Shown piece by piece: positions 11,286 to 22,655 of a stretch of 64,000 nt of DNA. Source of the stretch: Glebionis coronaria (taxonomy: Eukaryota > Streptophyta > Magnoliopsida > Asterales > Asteraceae); assembly GCA_025667525.1 (NCBI GenBank), contig CM046882.1, forward strand, positions 525,786,618 to 525,850,617, in the 5' to 3' direction. Position 1 is the first letter of the stretch, and each line of letters opens with the position of its first letter. The notes beneath the pieces are model-generated. The model searched no databases, was not told the DNA's origin, and saw only the letters and a program-made list of their open reading frames with translations. A program made the translations under genes and the position numbers.

Positions 11286-11293
11286 ATCGCGGT

Positions 11294-13400
11294 GTATGAA
11301 AAATATGATGTAAACAATCATACAAATAAACGTGTTAGATTAATGAGCTAGCATACCAGACTTTCATTGTGTTGCACTAGAATAGTTTGGTTGAGTAACT
11401 ACTAAGATACGACCCCTTTTAGTCAATTGAGTATGTGATAAAACAAATCTGAGATTTAGACTTATTTTAGACATTTATATATAAAAATATTGTATCTTTA
11501 TAATCATGTCTTTTATCTTTTTAGAGTTTTAATATGAATAAAAGTGTAGTATAGTATATGATATGATTGTCTTTGATCTATAGTCATTGTCGATTATTTG
11601 GTCAAGTGATTGATTGATAAAGGTTTCCACCATCTACCAAAAAGGGTGAATTGAAATCACTTAGGATCTAAGCATGTCTTGAATAATATGACTTGCTCAA
11701 TTTTGTAGTGGATAGAAACATTTTTTAAGATCTTTCTTTTATTTGTTTTTTAGTTTAGTAAGATGTGGCATTTAGCTATTGGTTTAAATTCTAAAAACTT
11801 CTAAACTATCTTTCACATCAATATATCATACTTTTCATGAAATATCTTAGGATAATGACCTCATTAGGTAACTACATTGTAAAAATAAATAAAAATACAG
11901 CAGCAACAACAACATATAGAAAGGTATGAGAAACTAGAATGTAAACATATTATTTTTACCTCATAATAAACCAAATAATAAAGAAACTGTTTCTAAAAAA
12001 ACCATCGACAAGTATATGTGTGCAAATATGCGCAAATGAAAAAAATGCAAAATGCGCAAGGGCACATAACACAAGTAAATTAAAGGCCAAAAGCCAAAAA
12101 GAACCAAGACCTAAGGGATCATTGAAGATCTTGAAACGGGCAACGCTATGAAGATATTAACTTACATCCAAACCCAAAAAAAAAAAAAAAAGACTACTTA
12201 ACTCTTAAAATGTCAAAAAGGAACTATCTATATAACTATATCGCAAATCACCTTTAAAACGCAACAACTTAGAGCATCTACAATGATACTAAGTATGTAA
12301 GACTTAATGCATTTAAAGCAAAACTTTTTTTTTCTAATTAATACATAACTTAATTTATGGTAATAGCTTTTTGATTTTCATAACACATACCTTGTAGTTT
12401 ACAAGTCATTGTTAATAAATCATTTTCAAAGTTTATCTCTCAATCCATCAAATGTTACTAATAGCTTTTCCAAAAAATAAAAACTTTTGTAAAACTCTTG
12501 CATTGTAAGTGTTCTTAACTCAACTAACGTTCTATTCTAATTCAGTCTCTCCACACGATGTTTTGAAGTGATGTTCTCGGACAAGATATATTATTTCATG
12601 CTAAGAATGAATAAAATAATGGTAATATGAAAGTGAATTCGTTAAAGAACAAGATCGACCAAACTATAAAAGTTGTGAGAGTAGACTGCACTGTGTGACA
12701 CCCAATTCGAACCCAATTATTTCCTTTTTTCTGTTAGCTTTTAATAAAGGCAGTAACTAATAATAATGTCCAGCAATCGCAAATAGCAAAAACTTTACAA
12801 TTCATATTCACGTTTATCTTTTCTTTCTTGTGATTCAATTATTTGCACATTGTTGTCTAGTTCTTACTTATTTACTTTTTTTCAAATGAATTGGTAATTA
12901 TCAAATGATGGAAACCTCATGAGAAGTATTGTTTTATTGATTTTTTTAGAATAATGATTGCATTTAAAATAAAAACTCTATAGCAAAAAGCTAGAAGAGA
13001 AATTACAAAAGCTTATTTAATTAATAGTTTCAACAATTAACTTTACGTCTTCTAAGATAACATTTGGGATGTATCTTTAGAGAGGTCTCGAGGTCGATTC
13101 TCACCATGTAACTACAGGGGTGGAATAAAAATGAAGTAGGAGTGGAGTTTATCCCATAACACGAAAGATCCGAGACTTGAATACTGCCCAATTGGATATC
13201 ATTGCAAGGTTAAATCACTAACTACTAACTAGCCGTTCAAACAAAAAACTTTACGGCCTCTACACTTAAGCCATGAAAAAGAAAAATACGAATGAAATCA
13301 AAGAAGTCACTTTTCCTTATAGGATGGAAACTAAAAGTTACACTACTTTGATACCGTCATAAGACCTACAAAGATTCCGCAAGAATGACATATACACGAT
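11294..13400. other. Spacer without recognisable genes
   Basis: AT-rich DNA with short simple-sequence stretches (A-run at 12176-12192). No coding region, LTR or convincing inverted repeat recognised. Confidence 0.55.
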
Positions 13401-13426
13401 CTTTAAAATCCTTATGAGCTCTTCAA

Positions 13427-14060
13427 TCATCGATCATTGCAGCTAGTCGAACCATGAGTAAAAGGAAGACATACTAATATCGGCCCACACTCGAATAAGA
13501 CGTCATATGTTGTTAGTCGTATCACATGCAAAGAAACGTGGTTATTTGATTCGACACCCGAGTTACATGACGTATATGCAATGGAAATGATCTTTAACCC
13601 CCGCGATGATATACTTAAACGATTCGGTAATCTATCTAGAATAATGCGTAAAATAAAAACGTTTACCTTACGTGGTAAAAGTTTAGACCATCTACTACTT
13701 GGGCTTACCATCGTAGCAAGCAATTGTCGATGTGAATTCTCGTGGCTTGGACTGAAAAATTACCATCATATGAAATATTCCAAGACCAAGCATTTGGAGC
13801 ATTGCTCAAACAAACATGCTCTAGCTCCGAAACCATAGCTTCTAAAAACGTTTCATTTCGACTTCCTATACTTTCTATATTCCAATTCCAAGATCGTATG
13901 TCACTAAGAATTCTATCCGAAGGCACACAATTTGCATTAAATTTCAGATGCTATAATCTGTTACACCTTGACAAGGGAGGTCCATTTCCGACCCGATTGT
14001 CCTTCCAAAAGTGAATTGACATACCATCACCTACCTTATGACTCAAAGTACAAGACATAA
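13427..14060 (-). pseudogene. LINE ORF2 C-terminal fragment (zf-RVT region)
   Basis: On the minus strand the right part (about 13940-14040) reads VGDGMSIHFWKDNR, then an aspartate/tryptophan-rich block and FSVQATRIHID at 13705-13926, then KLLPRKVNVFI, LDRLPNRLSISSRGL and VESNNHVS at 13427-13723. This is the order found before and within the reverse-transcriptase zinc-binding domain (zf-RVT) of plant L1-type LINEs. The frame changes between the two blocks and one cysteine of the CxxC pair is lost (YTSCNSG). The 3' tail was not identified with confidence; a candidate lies near 13250. Confidence 0.75.
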
Positions 14061-14423
14061 TAATATCGCGAGCATTTAACATAGAATATAAATTTATAGT
14101 GTAACATAAAACATGCTAGAAACCATAACCCGCATTCGTGCTTGGGCCACGATATCCTCTAGTTGTAACATTACATCATAAAGAGGGATTGATACATATA
14201 GTTGTCCTGTGAGCCATGGGTCAAATGTGATTCTTCAAGCTAACGAAATATAAAGTTTATGATCAAAGTGTAGCTACTTTGTTTAACAAGAAAGGATAAT
14301 ACTGGTATCTTTCTATACAATTCCTTACTATAATATGAGTTTAATGTATTGGTCTCACAAGGTAAATGTGTTTAATATGCTTTGATGTCACTGCACGACT
14401 CGACTCACTAACCATAAACTCTT

Positions 14424-14426
<3 letters not shown>

Positions 14427-14461
<35 letters not shown>
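14427..14461. repeat. (TA)n microsatellite
   Basis: About 17 uninterrupted TA dinucleotides. Confidence 0.97.
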
Positions 14462-15170
14462 CTCTTAGCTATGAAAACAGAATTTAAAAAGCATGTTGAC
14501 TTGTGAAAGAATTTAATTTCAAGAGCAACTTAATTAATATGATATTGTTATTGTGGTATCTATTTTTAATGGAGTATTAACCTTTACTGGATTAATTATG
14601 TCTCGTCTCGTGTAAGCTTATAAATCAATTTATTTTATTATTTGAGTTTAATATAAACGTTATATGAGAATTTTTCGTGCTTAATGATTATGCATGTGGT
14701 TATGCATAAAAAGTTCATTATGTATTATATATTAGTGTTTAAATAAATTTCATATATTTTATATGGTATTACTCAATTAGTAATTTTGGAACCATAAGGA
14801 TCTGTGATTTAGGGGTTAGATCTTGTTCGCCCGCTCCTTTTCTTGTTTGATTTTCATTCACTTTATAACTCCTGATTATTGAGGGTTCTTCACGGATCTG
14901 TGGTTGTATTCATTGAGGGTGATTTCACTTAGATGGAGAGTTTAGGGGTTCAATTTATTTGCGCCTCTTTTTAGGTCTAATATTCATCATCGTCTTATGA
15001 ATACGATTGTGGGTTCTGCATTACTATCTAATTAATTATTATCGAGGCTCGACGAGGTTAAAAAAGAATGGGTCGGATTCCAGCTAGGGTTTCGTTTTTT
15101 TATTTTTTTCTTTACGGTTTCGGTGTTACTAGGGTTTTTTCTGCTCTTTTGTTCGTTCTGGTTATTCAAG

Positions 15171-16462
15171 ATGGGGGATCATAATAGGAATTCATTTAAA
15201 TCGGATGAAGATCTTACACAGAATGTGTCGCACTCCTTATTTCTTACCAATTTCCCAGATACTGTTTATGCTCGCGACCTTTGGAAGTCATGTAGCATCT
15301 ATGGTACAATAGTGGATGTTTTTATTCCTTATAAGAAGTCTAAGGCAGGTAAACGTTTTGCTTTCGTTTGGTTCATTAAGGTTGTCAGTCTTGAGCATCT
15401 GGTGAAGAATATTTGTACTATTTGGATTGGGCGATATCATTTGTATGCAAATCCCGTTAGGTTTGAAAGACTTAAAAAAATAATTTTCCACCTCTTAATG
15501 CATCATCCAAGGGTCCTAGAAAGAATCAGTTTTCTTCGGATCTTAAAAAACCTAATGGAGTTGCCAGCTCTAACGTTAATGTTGTCAATGGTGGGCCTTC
15601 CACTTCTCTTTCTCTTGCATTGGTATTGGATGATTCGTGTCTTATTGATCATGACTTTTCTATGCATGCTATAGGGTTAAAGATTTTAACTCTTTGCCAA
15701 ATTTTTTATCTGTGCTCACGGATGAGGGCCTTGCCAATGTTAAATTATTTTATCTTGGGGGTCTATGGGTAATGTTTGAATTCGAAACAAGACGAATACT
15801 AAGGAGAGTATGATGCAACATTTCGGGGTTAATTTGTGGTTTCAGGTCATTCAAGATGTGGTTACAGATTTGTAAGTGATGAAAGAGTTGTATGGGTGGA
15901 TATCGAAGGAGTTCCATTGCAATGTATGGACACGTAGTTCGGGCGCAAATGGGAGACATTGGATATTGAGGATAACACTGACTCTTCGTTCGGGCGCAAA
16001 TGGTTGTGTATCAAGACCAAACACCATGTTTCTATTCTTGAGTCTTTCACGATTATTGTTAAATGCAAGGTGTTTATGGTCCATGCTAAGGAACTATTCA
16101 CGTGGAGTCGTACTTTTGTGGCGTATAAAGAGAATTTATACTCCTCAGATGATGAATCAGCTCATGTTATTAAGAAGCACACATGTTATACTTCTTCGAG
16201 TGATGGGGATCATATCTCTAACAGTGATGCGGACAGTGTACCAGAAACTAATTTTGATCCGCTTAATGTTCGTAGTGGTGAGTTGGGGGACCAACAATCT
16301 GACGACCCCTTTAAGTTTTATGATCTTTTGATAAAAAAATCGCTGGCTGGAGTATCTCGTCATCCTAGTACCTCACTGCCACATCCCCTGGCTACACTTG
16401 AGAGACCTCATAGATTCAAAAGGAGACCGTTCAATATGAAGGTAATATGGATAGTGAACTGA
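15171..16462 (+). pseudogene. LINE ORF1: RRM-containing RNA-binding protein, frameshifted
   Basis: The likely start is the ATG at 15171 (MGDHNRNSF). Residues about 20-75 form an RRM-like fold signature: HSLFLTNFPD (RNP2-like), KRFAFVWFI (RNP1-like) and the IYGTIVDVFIPYKKSKAG linker. The frame is lost near 15475 at a run of A. Further coding in other frames covers 15880-16462 and includes an acidic, serine-rich region (SSDGDHISNSDADS). ORF1 proteins of plant LINEs bind the element RNA and act as chaperones. The domain is clear; the C-terminal half is decayed. Confidence 0.75.
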
Positions 16463-16693
16463 CAAAAGAGTCTTCTCCAACAATAAGTGCTAAGGTGATG
16501 AATCATTCGCAAGAGATTGTAGAGTAGTCTAATAAGGTTGCTTATTGTAACAATGATAATTAGAATAGAGGTTCGGTATTAGGTGTTTTGGAAGATATGA
16601 TTCGGGTTGGTAAAGCAATGGGTTACTCTATGGAAGGTTGTGAAAATGATTTTGAAAATATTATTGCGTCAAAGGAGCTGTTGACGTTCCTTA

Positions 16694-17695
16694 ATGAATG
16701 TTCTTTCTCTTAATATTCAAGGTCTTGGACACAAGACGAAAAAGGAGTGGATTACGGAGTTAAATTCTAGACATTAAATTAATTTTCCGGCCTTACAAGA
16801 AAATAAAATGGTTGGGGTTACTCATATGGACGTTAAGTGCATTTGGGGTTATTCTAATTACCAATATATTTCTAGTGACTCTGTCTGGAATTCAGGTGGC
16901 ATTTTATGTATTTAGGAGGCGTCCATATTTAAGAAGGATCATGCTACTATTACGGATAATTTTATTGCTATCTATGGGACTTGGTTACCTACTAATTCCA
17001 ATGTTCTTTCCGTTACTATTTATGCTCCTCAACAGCTTTCGCTTAAATGAGTTCTTTGGGATTATATCTCGATTTTTCTTGGCCGCTGGAATGGTGAGAC
17101 TATTATTATGGGAGAGTTTAACGAAGTACGGTTCGCAGATGGGAGACGGGGGTTGATGTTTAGTCCTTGAACTGCGAGAGTTTTCAATAATTTCATATCT
17201 TCTTCGAGTCTCGTGGATATTAAACTTGAAGGTTTTTCGTTTACGTGGTCTCACCCTTCGACCAGTAAAATGAGTAAATTGGATCGGTTTTTAGTGTCTT
17301 GATGTATTCTTTTAGTATTCCCTTCTATTACGGCTTTATGTTTGGATCGGCATTTATCGGATCATCGTCCTATTCTTCTTCATGAGATTCATACGGACTT
17401 TGGTCCGACACCGTTTTGCTTTTATCATTCGTGGTTCAGTTATGAAGGGTTTGATGAAATGGTGAAGGATACGTGGAAATTTTTCTCGCATTCGGATACA
17501 AATGGTATGGTGAGATACAAGAAAAAGCTTCATGATTTAAAAGCCATTATCATGGTTTGGATTAAGGACAAAAAAAATCAGCGTTCGGGTGTTCGTAATT
17601 CCATCAAAGACGAATTAGGTAATATTGACAAAGAGTTGGATCGTGGAGACGTCTCGGATGAGATATTGCTTCGGCAGCTGACTCTCATGCGTTAA
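16694..17695 (+). pseudogene. LINE ORF2: endonuclease domain, decayed
   Basis: The ATG at 16694 begins MNVLSLNIQGLGHKTK, the usual start of the endonuclease/exonuclease/phosphatase-type domain that nicks the target DNA. The catalytic-glutamate region is visible as LQENKM after an in-frame stop near 16775. Later blocks read W-SHPSTSKMSKLDRFLVS (about 17240-17300) and LDRHLSDHRPILL (17345-17385), the latter holding the C-terminal S-D-H catalytic triad. At least two stops and several frame changes. Confidence 0.8.
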
Positions 17696-19531
17696 CTTCA
17701 TGACATTAATACTATGGAAACTAAAGAGTATATTTAGAAATCCAAGGTTAAGTGGGCAGTTGAAGGAGATGAAAACTCGAAATCTTTCATTGCATCATTA
17801 ACAAGAAGCGCTCTCAGCTGGCGGTTCGTGGTGTTTTTGTTGATGGTACTTGGGTGACTGATCCGGGTAGGGTTAAAGTTGCTTTTCTAAAACATTTTGA
17901 ATCTAGATTTCAAAGGCCTGCTCCTTTTCGGATGAAATTTCATTCACAGTTTAGTAATCAACTTTCGTCCGGTCAAGTGGTAGATTTAGAGAAAAGTATT
18001 TCAAGAGATGAAATTCAAATGGCAGTCCCCTGGTCCAAACGGATATTCTTTTGAATTTTTCAGGAAGTATTGGCATTTTGTTGGCTCGGGTTTTTGTGAT
18101 GCGATGGAGCAATTTTTTTCTAGTGGAAAATTTACAACTGGGTGTAATGCGTCTTTCATTTCTTTAATCCATAAAGTAATGGACGCTAAATATGTGTCAG
18201 ATTATCATCCGATGAGTTTGATTGGTTGCATTTATAAAGTTGTCACGAAGGTGTCGTCTAATCTTTTAGCTCTAGTTATCTCTGACCTCATATCAGATAC
18301 TCAATCGGCGTTTGTGGTTAATAGGCAGATTCTTGATGGTCCTTTTATTCTAAATGAGGTTCTAAATTGGTGCAGAAGAAATAAGAAACAAGCTATGTTC
18401 TATAAAGTCTATTTTTCTAAGGCATATGATTCAGTGCGTTGGGACTATTTTCTAGAAGTTCTTCAGACGTTCGGGTTTGGTCCGAAATGGTGTAAGTCGC
18501 TTCGCCTTTGCTTTCCCCACTTCCTCTGCCGTTGATAGCTACTTCGATAACATTGCGTTATTTTTCTTTAGCGGAAAAGGAGACAAAGGCTAGGTGCCCT
18601 TTCTTTAAGTGATAGGGGAGAGGTTGGGAAGTTTAGCTCCCCGATGGCTTCATTCTTAGTTAATGGGGGTCCTTCATCTGAGTTTCAATTTCATACCGGC
18701 CTAAAACAAGGTGATCTATTATCGCCTTATCTTTTTATTCCCATCATGGAATCATTGCATTTTTATTATCTCGCGCAGTCAATGAGGGTATTTTAAAGGT
18801 ATTTCTTTGAATGGGTCGATCTTTATCTCGCATCTATTTTATGCGGATGATGCTATGTTCATAGGGGAGTAGTCTGATGATAACTTGAAGAATATCGTTA
18901 ATATTCTTAAGTGTTTCTTTATAGCATCTGGTTTAAAGATTAATATTCACAAGAGTCAAGTTCTAGGCGTGGGAGTTCCTCAGCATTGTGTGTTGCAAGC
19001 AACGAATTTTATTGGTTGTGCTATTTTGGAAGATAGGTTTCGTTACATAGGGGTGATGGTAACAGTGTTTGCACTTCTCGACACAAAGCTTGGGATGATT
19101 TAATTCTTAAATTGAAAGCTCGTCTATCCAAATGGAAGGTGAAAACTCTTTCAATTGGGGGTAGATTCACATTTTTGAAATCAGTGCTTGGAGCTTCCTC
19201 GATATATAATATGTCCATCTATATGGTTCCTAAAGGAGCTTTGCGATCTATGGAAGCTATTCGTAGTATATTATTTAATGGAGCAGATTTGCGGATAAGA
19301 AGATTTCATGGGTCGTCTGGGATAAAGTTTTGGCGTCTAAAAAGAACGATGGTCTTGGTGTTTCAAGTTTCCATGCCCTTAACCGGGCCCTTCTCCTTAA
19401 ATGGGTATGGCGTTTTGTATCTCAAGATGGTTCCCTTTGGAGTAGAGTTGTTTAAGTTATTTATGGTCCTTCAATCGATTCTCATTCATATAAATTATCT
19501 TCTAATTAGTGTTCTATTGTGCGTGAACTGA
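17696..19531 (+). pseudogene. LINE ORF2: reverse transcriptase domain, decayed
   Basis: 18008-18535 contains the RT fingers and palm: SPGPNGYSFEFFRKYW, ASFISLIHKV, YHPMSLIGCIYKV, the SAFVVNRQILDG block and the first catalytic aspartate in FSKAYDSVRWDYF (the usual D is preserved in YDSV, with the upstream segment reading KVYFSKA). 18690-18740 holds GLKQGDLLSPYLF, and 18840-18851 the YADD active site. Extra sequence between about 18530 and 18640 suggests a small insertion. RT would copy the LINE RNA at the nicked target. Several frame changes. Confidence 0.82.
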
Positions 19532-19548
19532 CCCTTTTGAAAAATAAA

Positions 19549-20182
19549 GGACTCAACTTCCTTTCACACTGCCTTAAATGGATTGGAGATGGCTTATGTA
19601 CTCGGTTCTGGCTGGATCATTTGTTGGTTGGGTTGGTTCTTCGAGACATATTCCCGCGTCTTTTCACATTATAGCAAAACAAAGATATCTTAGTTTTCGT
19701 AAAGATGGGTGATCCTAATGTGTAACTCTTTTCGCAGGAACCCTCGGGATAGAGTGGAGCAACAACGAGTTTTAGAGTTGAAATCTATGCTTGAGGTTGT
19801 CTCCCTATCGTCGATTCAAGATAGATGACGTTGTGATCTTTCTGGTGATGGAGAGTTCCAGGTAAAGAGGTACGCAATATTATTGATGGTTTGTTTCTTC
19901 CGTCGTTTTTATATTCCACCAGATGGGTGAAATATATCCCCATTAAAATTAATATGTTTGCTTGGAGGGTGTATCGTAATTATTTGCCGACTCGATCAGA
20001 TCTTCTTCATTGTTGAGTAAGTTTGGATTTGATAGTGTGCCCGTTATGTAAGTGTTCTGAGGAAACCATTCACCATTTGTTATTTTGTTGTGATTTGGCC
20101 AAGAATATTTTGAGTAAGATATGCCGATGGTGGGACTTGCCTTTGCCTTGCCAAGAGTTATCGTCGGTTTCGGAATGGGTGT
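19549..20182 (+). pseudogene. LINE ORF2: C-terminal region and zf-RVT, first part
   Basis: The zinc-binding domain is readable at about 19915-20180: IPIKINMFAWRV, LPTRSDLL, then CPLCKCSEETIHHLLFCCDLAKNIL with the CxxC...HxxxxC ligands intact. The coding frame is cut exactly at the LTR start (20183) and resumes in the same codon phase at 32092 once one copy of the GGTGT target duplication is discounted. Confidence 0.88.
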
Positions 20183-20579
20183 TGTTAGCCTCAAAATATT
20201 GAGTCAAACAAGAATGATCGGTCATAGGTTTATTATGTATCGTTTATTAGAACGTTGTAATAGTTAGTTAAATGGTCGTGATATTACGGGCTTTATGGCT
20301 AGCTTAAAAGGTCTCTTTCAAGGTACTAAGCATTTATTCAAGCCCGACCCAATCAAACATATAGCCCATTATGCCACATATAGGCAAGGCTGTAAATACC
20401 TCCCCTAGCATGTTAGGAGATGTGTGTTGGTTGTTCAATTTCTTAATCTAATCTTCCTTAAGTTTCACACATCTCCCTCTCTCTTCTCTCTCTACTTTCT
20501 CACTCTATAATTCATCTATTTTCATCTATCTTTCTTCTTCCTTTCTTTATAGTTTGATCATCACAAATTAGGGACAACA
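20183..20579 (+). repeat. SIRE-like 5' LTR
   Basis: Starts TGTTAGCCTCAAAATATTG and ends AGGGACAACA, followed after one base by the primer-binding site. It has a CT-rich stretch near 20480-20550. Confidence 0.93.
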
Positions 20580-20581
20580 AT

Positions 20582-20595
20582 TGGTATCAATCGCC
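20582..20595 (+). other. SIRE-like primer-binding site
   Basis: TGGTATCAATCGCC lies two bases after the LTR end. The first eight bases match the tRNA-iMet type; the rest departs from the copia-B site. Confidence 0.75.
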
Positions 20596-20867
20596 ATGGG
20601 ATAGATTTGTGATTGGTTGTTGTTATTTTACTTGATTCGCATGATTTAATCAATAAATTTATATCGGATTCATTTTTTTTTGTGTTTTCCATGCTCTAAA
20701 TCTTGATAACAATCTCCTACATAGTTGTGGTAGGGATTTGGGTGCTTTGGATTGGTTAAAATCACATTTTTCTAGGCAAAAATTTCATTTTTTACCTAAA
20801 GTTTCGGAAAAATTCACGTATTGCGATACTTGTGCTTCCTTTCCATCGCAATAGTCAAGGGTTTATA

Positions 20868-21170
20868 CATTGCGACAAGTATTGCGACGTGTTATTGCGA
20901 TAGGTGGTATTGCGATAGGCGTCATTGCGACAGGTTCACTTTTGAGTCATTGCGACAGGTTTGAGATTGAGACATTGCGACAGGTTCAAAGTCTAGGCAT
21001 TGCGACAGGTTTGAGATTTGACATTGCGACAAGTTTGAGTTTTGAGTCATTACGACAAGTTTAAGTTTTGAGTCATTGCGACAGGTTTGAGTTTAGACAT
21101 TGTGACAGGTTCAAGACATTGCGACAGACTTTGCATTGCGATAGATTTTTTGACATTGCGACAAATTGGA
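20868..21170 (+). repeat. Degenerate tandem array with CATTGCGACAGGTTTGAG core in the leader
   Basis: About 15 copies of an ATTGCGA(C/T)A core occur at 12-27 bp spacing, several extended to a 23-26 bp unit containing GGTTTGAGTTT. Two copies carry one mismatch in the core (CATTACGACA, CATTGTGACA). It lies in the untranslated leader between the primer-binding site and gag. Confidence 0.85.
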
Positions 21171-21372
21171 GAATTTTTTGAAAATTCCAAAAATAAACTT
21201 AAAAATATCGAACATTCGTATGTTTTTTGGTCTTGGAGAATTTTTTGGTTTTTCAAGAACATTTTTTTAAGGGATTTCAACACTTTTTCTCTTCAACAAC
21301 AATCACACCATATATACTTAAGATCTATATTCATTTCAAAATTCATCAAGATGGACTACTACAGAGTATCGT

Positions 21373-22389
21373 GTGACAAACAACAACATCATGGTGGCGG
21401 GCAACAAAGAGAGACCACCAATGCTTGTGACTGGTCGATATGCACAATGGCAATCACGATTTCTTCGATATCTTGATACAAGACCAAATGGTGATCTTCT
21501 CCGACGTTGCATCAAAGAAGGACCCTATAATCCCACTACAATAACTATTCCTGCAATTCCAGCAACCGACTCGACGCCCGGTTCCGATGAGCAAACAATT
21601 GAGGAAACATATGAGAACACTACAAACGAGAAACATGCTTGGATTGATGCAGAAAAATAAGCAATCTACTTGATTTTGAGTGGGATTGGGGATGATATTT
21701 ACTCAACGGTTGATGCTTGCTCTACTGCAAAAGAAATATGGTTTGCCATTGAACGCTTGCAACAAGGAGAATCACTTAACAAGCAAGATGTCAAAACAAA
21801 CTTGTTCAGGAACTTTGGTAAGTTTACTTCATTGGATGGGGAATCAATTGATTCATATTACTCAAGATTCTACAAGATGATGAATGACATGACAAGAAAT
21901 ATTTTGCAAGTCTCCACCATGCAAGTCAATGTGCATTTTCTACAGCAACTTCAACCATAGTGGACACGGTTTGTAACTTTGGTGAAACAACAGAGTAAGT
22001 TAGACGAGGTCAATTATCACACGCTCTTTGACATTTTGAAACAATGTCAGAATGAGGCGAATGAACTTCGAGTTGAAAGGATAGCAAAGACTGCTAATCC
22101 ACTTGCTTTGGTGTCTACCACTCAACACGTCCAAGATCATCCCTCTCGTATTCCCAAGTCATACTCCACTCAATCATCCTCACCAAGATACTCCACGTCA
22201 TCAAAGTCTTTAGCTCCCACAAGATCACGAGGCAAAGAACCAACAACACTATCACCATCATCTGAGCCATCATCTAAAGAGGACAATGATGAAGAACAAG
22301 CTCAGAAGGATAGAGAAATGAAACAACAAATTGCTTTCATAATGAAGTCTTACAAGAAGATATACAAACCCACCCACAACAACCTTTGA
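21373..22389 (+). pseudogene. SIRE-like gag (UBN2-type) with in-frame stops
   Basis: The frame opens at a GTG (21373) where the family is expected to have its start codon; the first ATG in frame is at 21391. It encodes RPPMLVTGRYAQWQSRFLRY, a proline/threonine-rich spacer, then the UBN2-type gag core (ILSGIGDDIYSTVDACSTAKEIW, IERLQQGESLN, YYSRFYKMMNDM, VHFLQQLQP) and a serine-rich region. In-frame stops at 21658 (TAA), 21958 (TAG) and 22387 (TGA) split a frame that is otherwise continuous, so the decay is mostly point mutation. Gag forms the particle shell. Confidence 0.88.
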
Positions 22390-22613
22390 ACATCATCTAA
22401 CACAAGGAACCGATATGTTGAGAGTCCTCCAAGGTATGACACACGTCGACGTGATGAAAGTCCTCCTAGGTATGATCGACGTCATCCAACACATGTTGAG
22501 GGTTATGCACGATTTGATCGACAAACTGCTAAGTATGATCCTCAGAGGATTGCTACTGTTGCTGGGAATAGGGAAACTGTTGGAACTCAAGTGGTTCAGC
22601 AAGTGGAATTCAG

Positions 22614-22655
22614 TGCTTTAATTGTCAAGGTTATGGGTATATGGCAAAGGAATGT
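22614..22655 (+). pseudogene. SIRE-like gag zinc knuckle with His replaced by Tyr
   Basis: Reads CFNCQGYGYMAKEC: a CX2CX4(H)X4C knuckle in which the histidine ligand is a tyrosine (TAT). It is followed by the basic RKPKRVR. The frame differs from the preceding open stretch. The knuckle binds the packaged RNA; the lost ligand would impair zinc binding. Confidence 0.85.

Larger units (their letters stand above)
15049..20182 (+). mobile_element. LINE-1-like element, 5' part (interrupted by the SIRE-like element)
   Basis: A plus-strand non-LTR retrotransposon with ORF1 (RRM-type) and ORF2 (endonuclease, RT, zf-RVT) whose last part resumes at 32092 after the nested LTR element. The 5' boundary is uncertain; 15049 is an estimate just ahead of the leader and could be as far left as about 14780. 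Many stops and frame changes show that it is old and inactive. It is older than the LTR element inserted into it. Confidence 0.85.

Noticed and set aside
20868..21170. Could the ATTGCGACAGG array be a CRISPR-like array?
   Set aside because: Spacers are similar to one another and vary in length from 2 to about 15 bases, the setting is a plant retrotransposon leader, and there are no associated cas genes.
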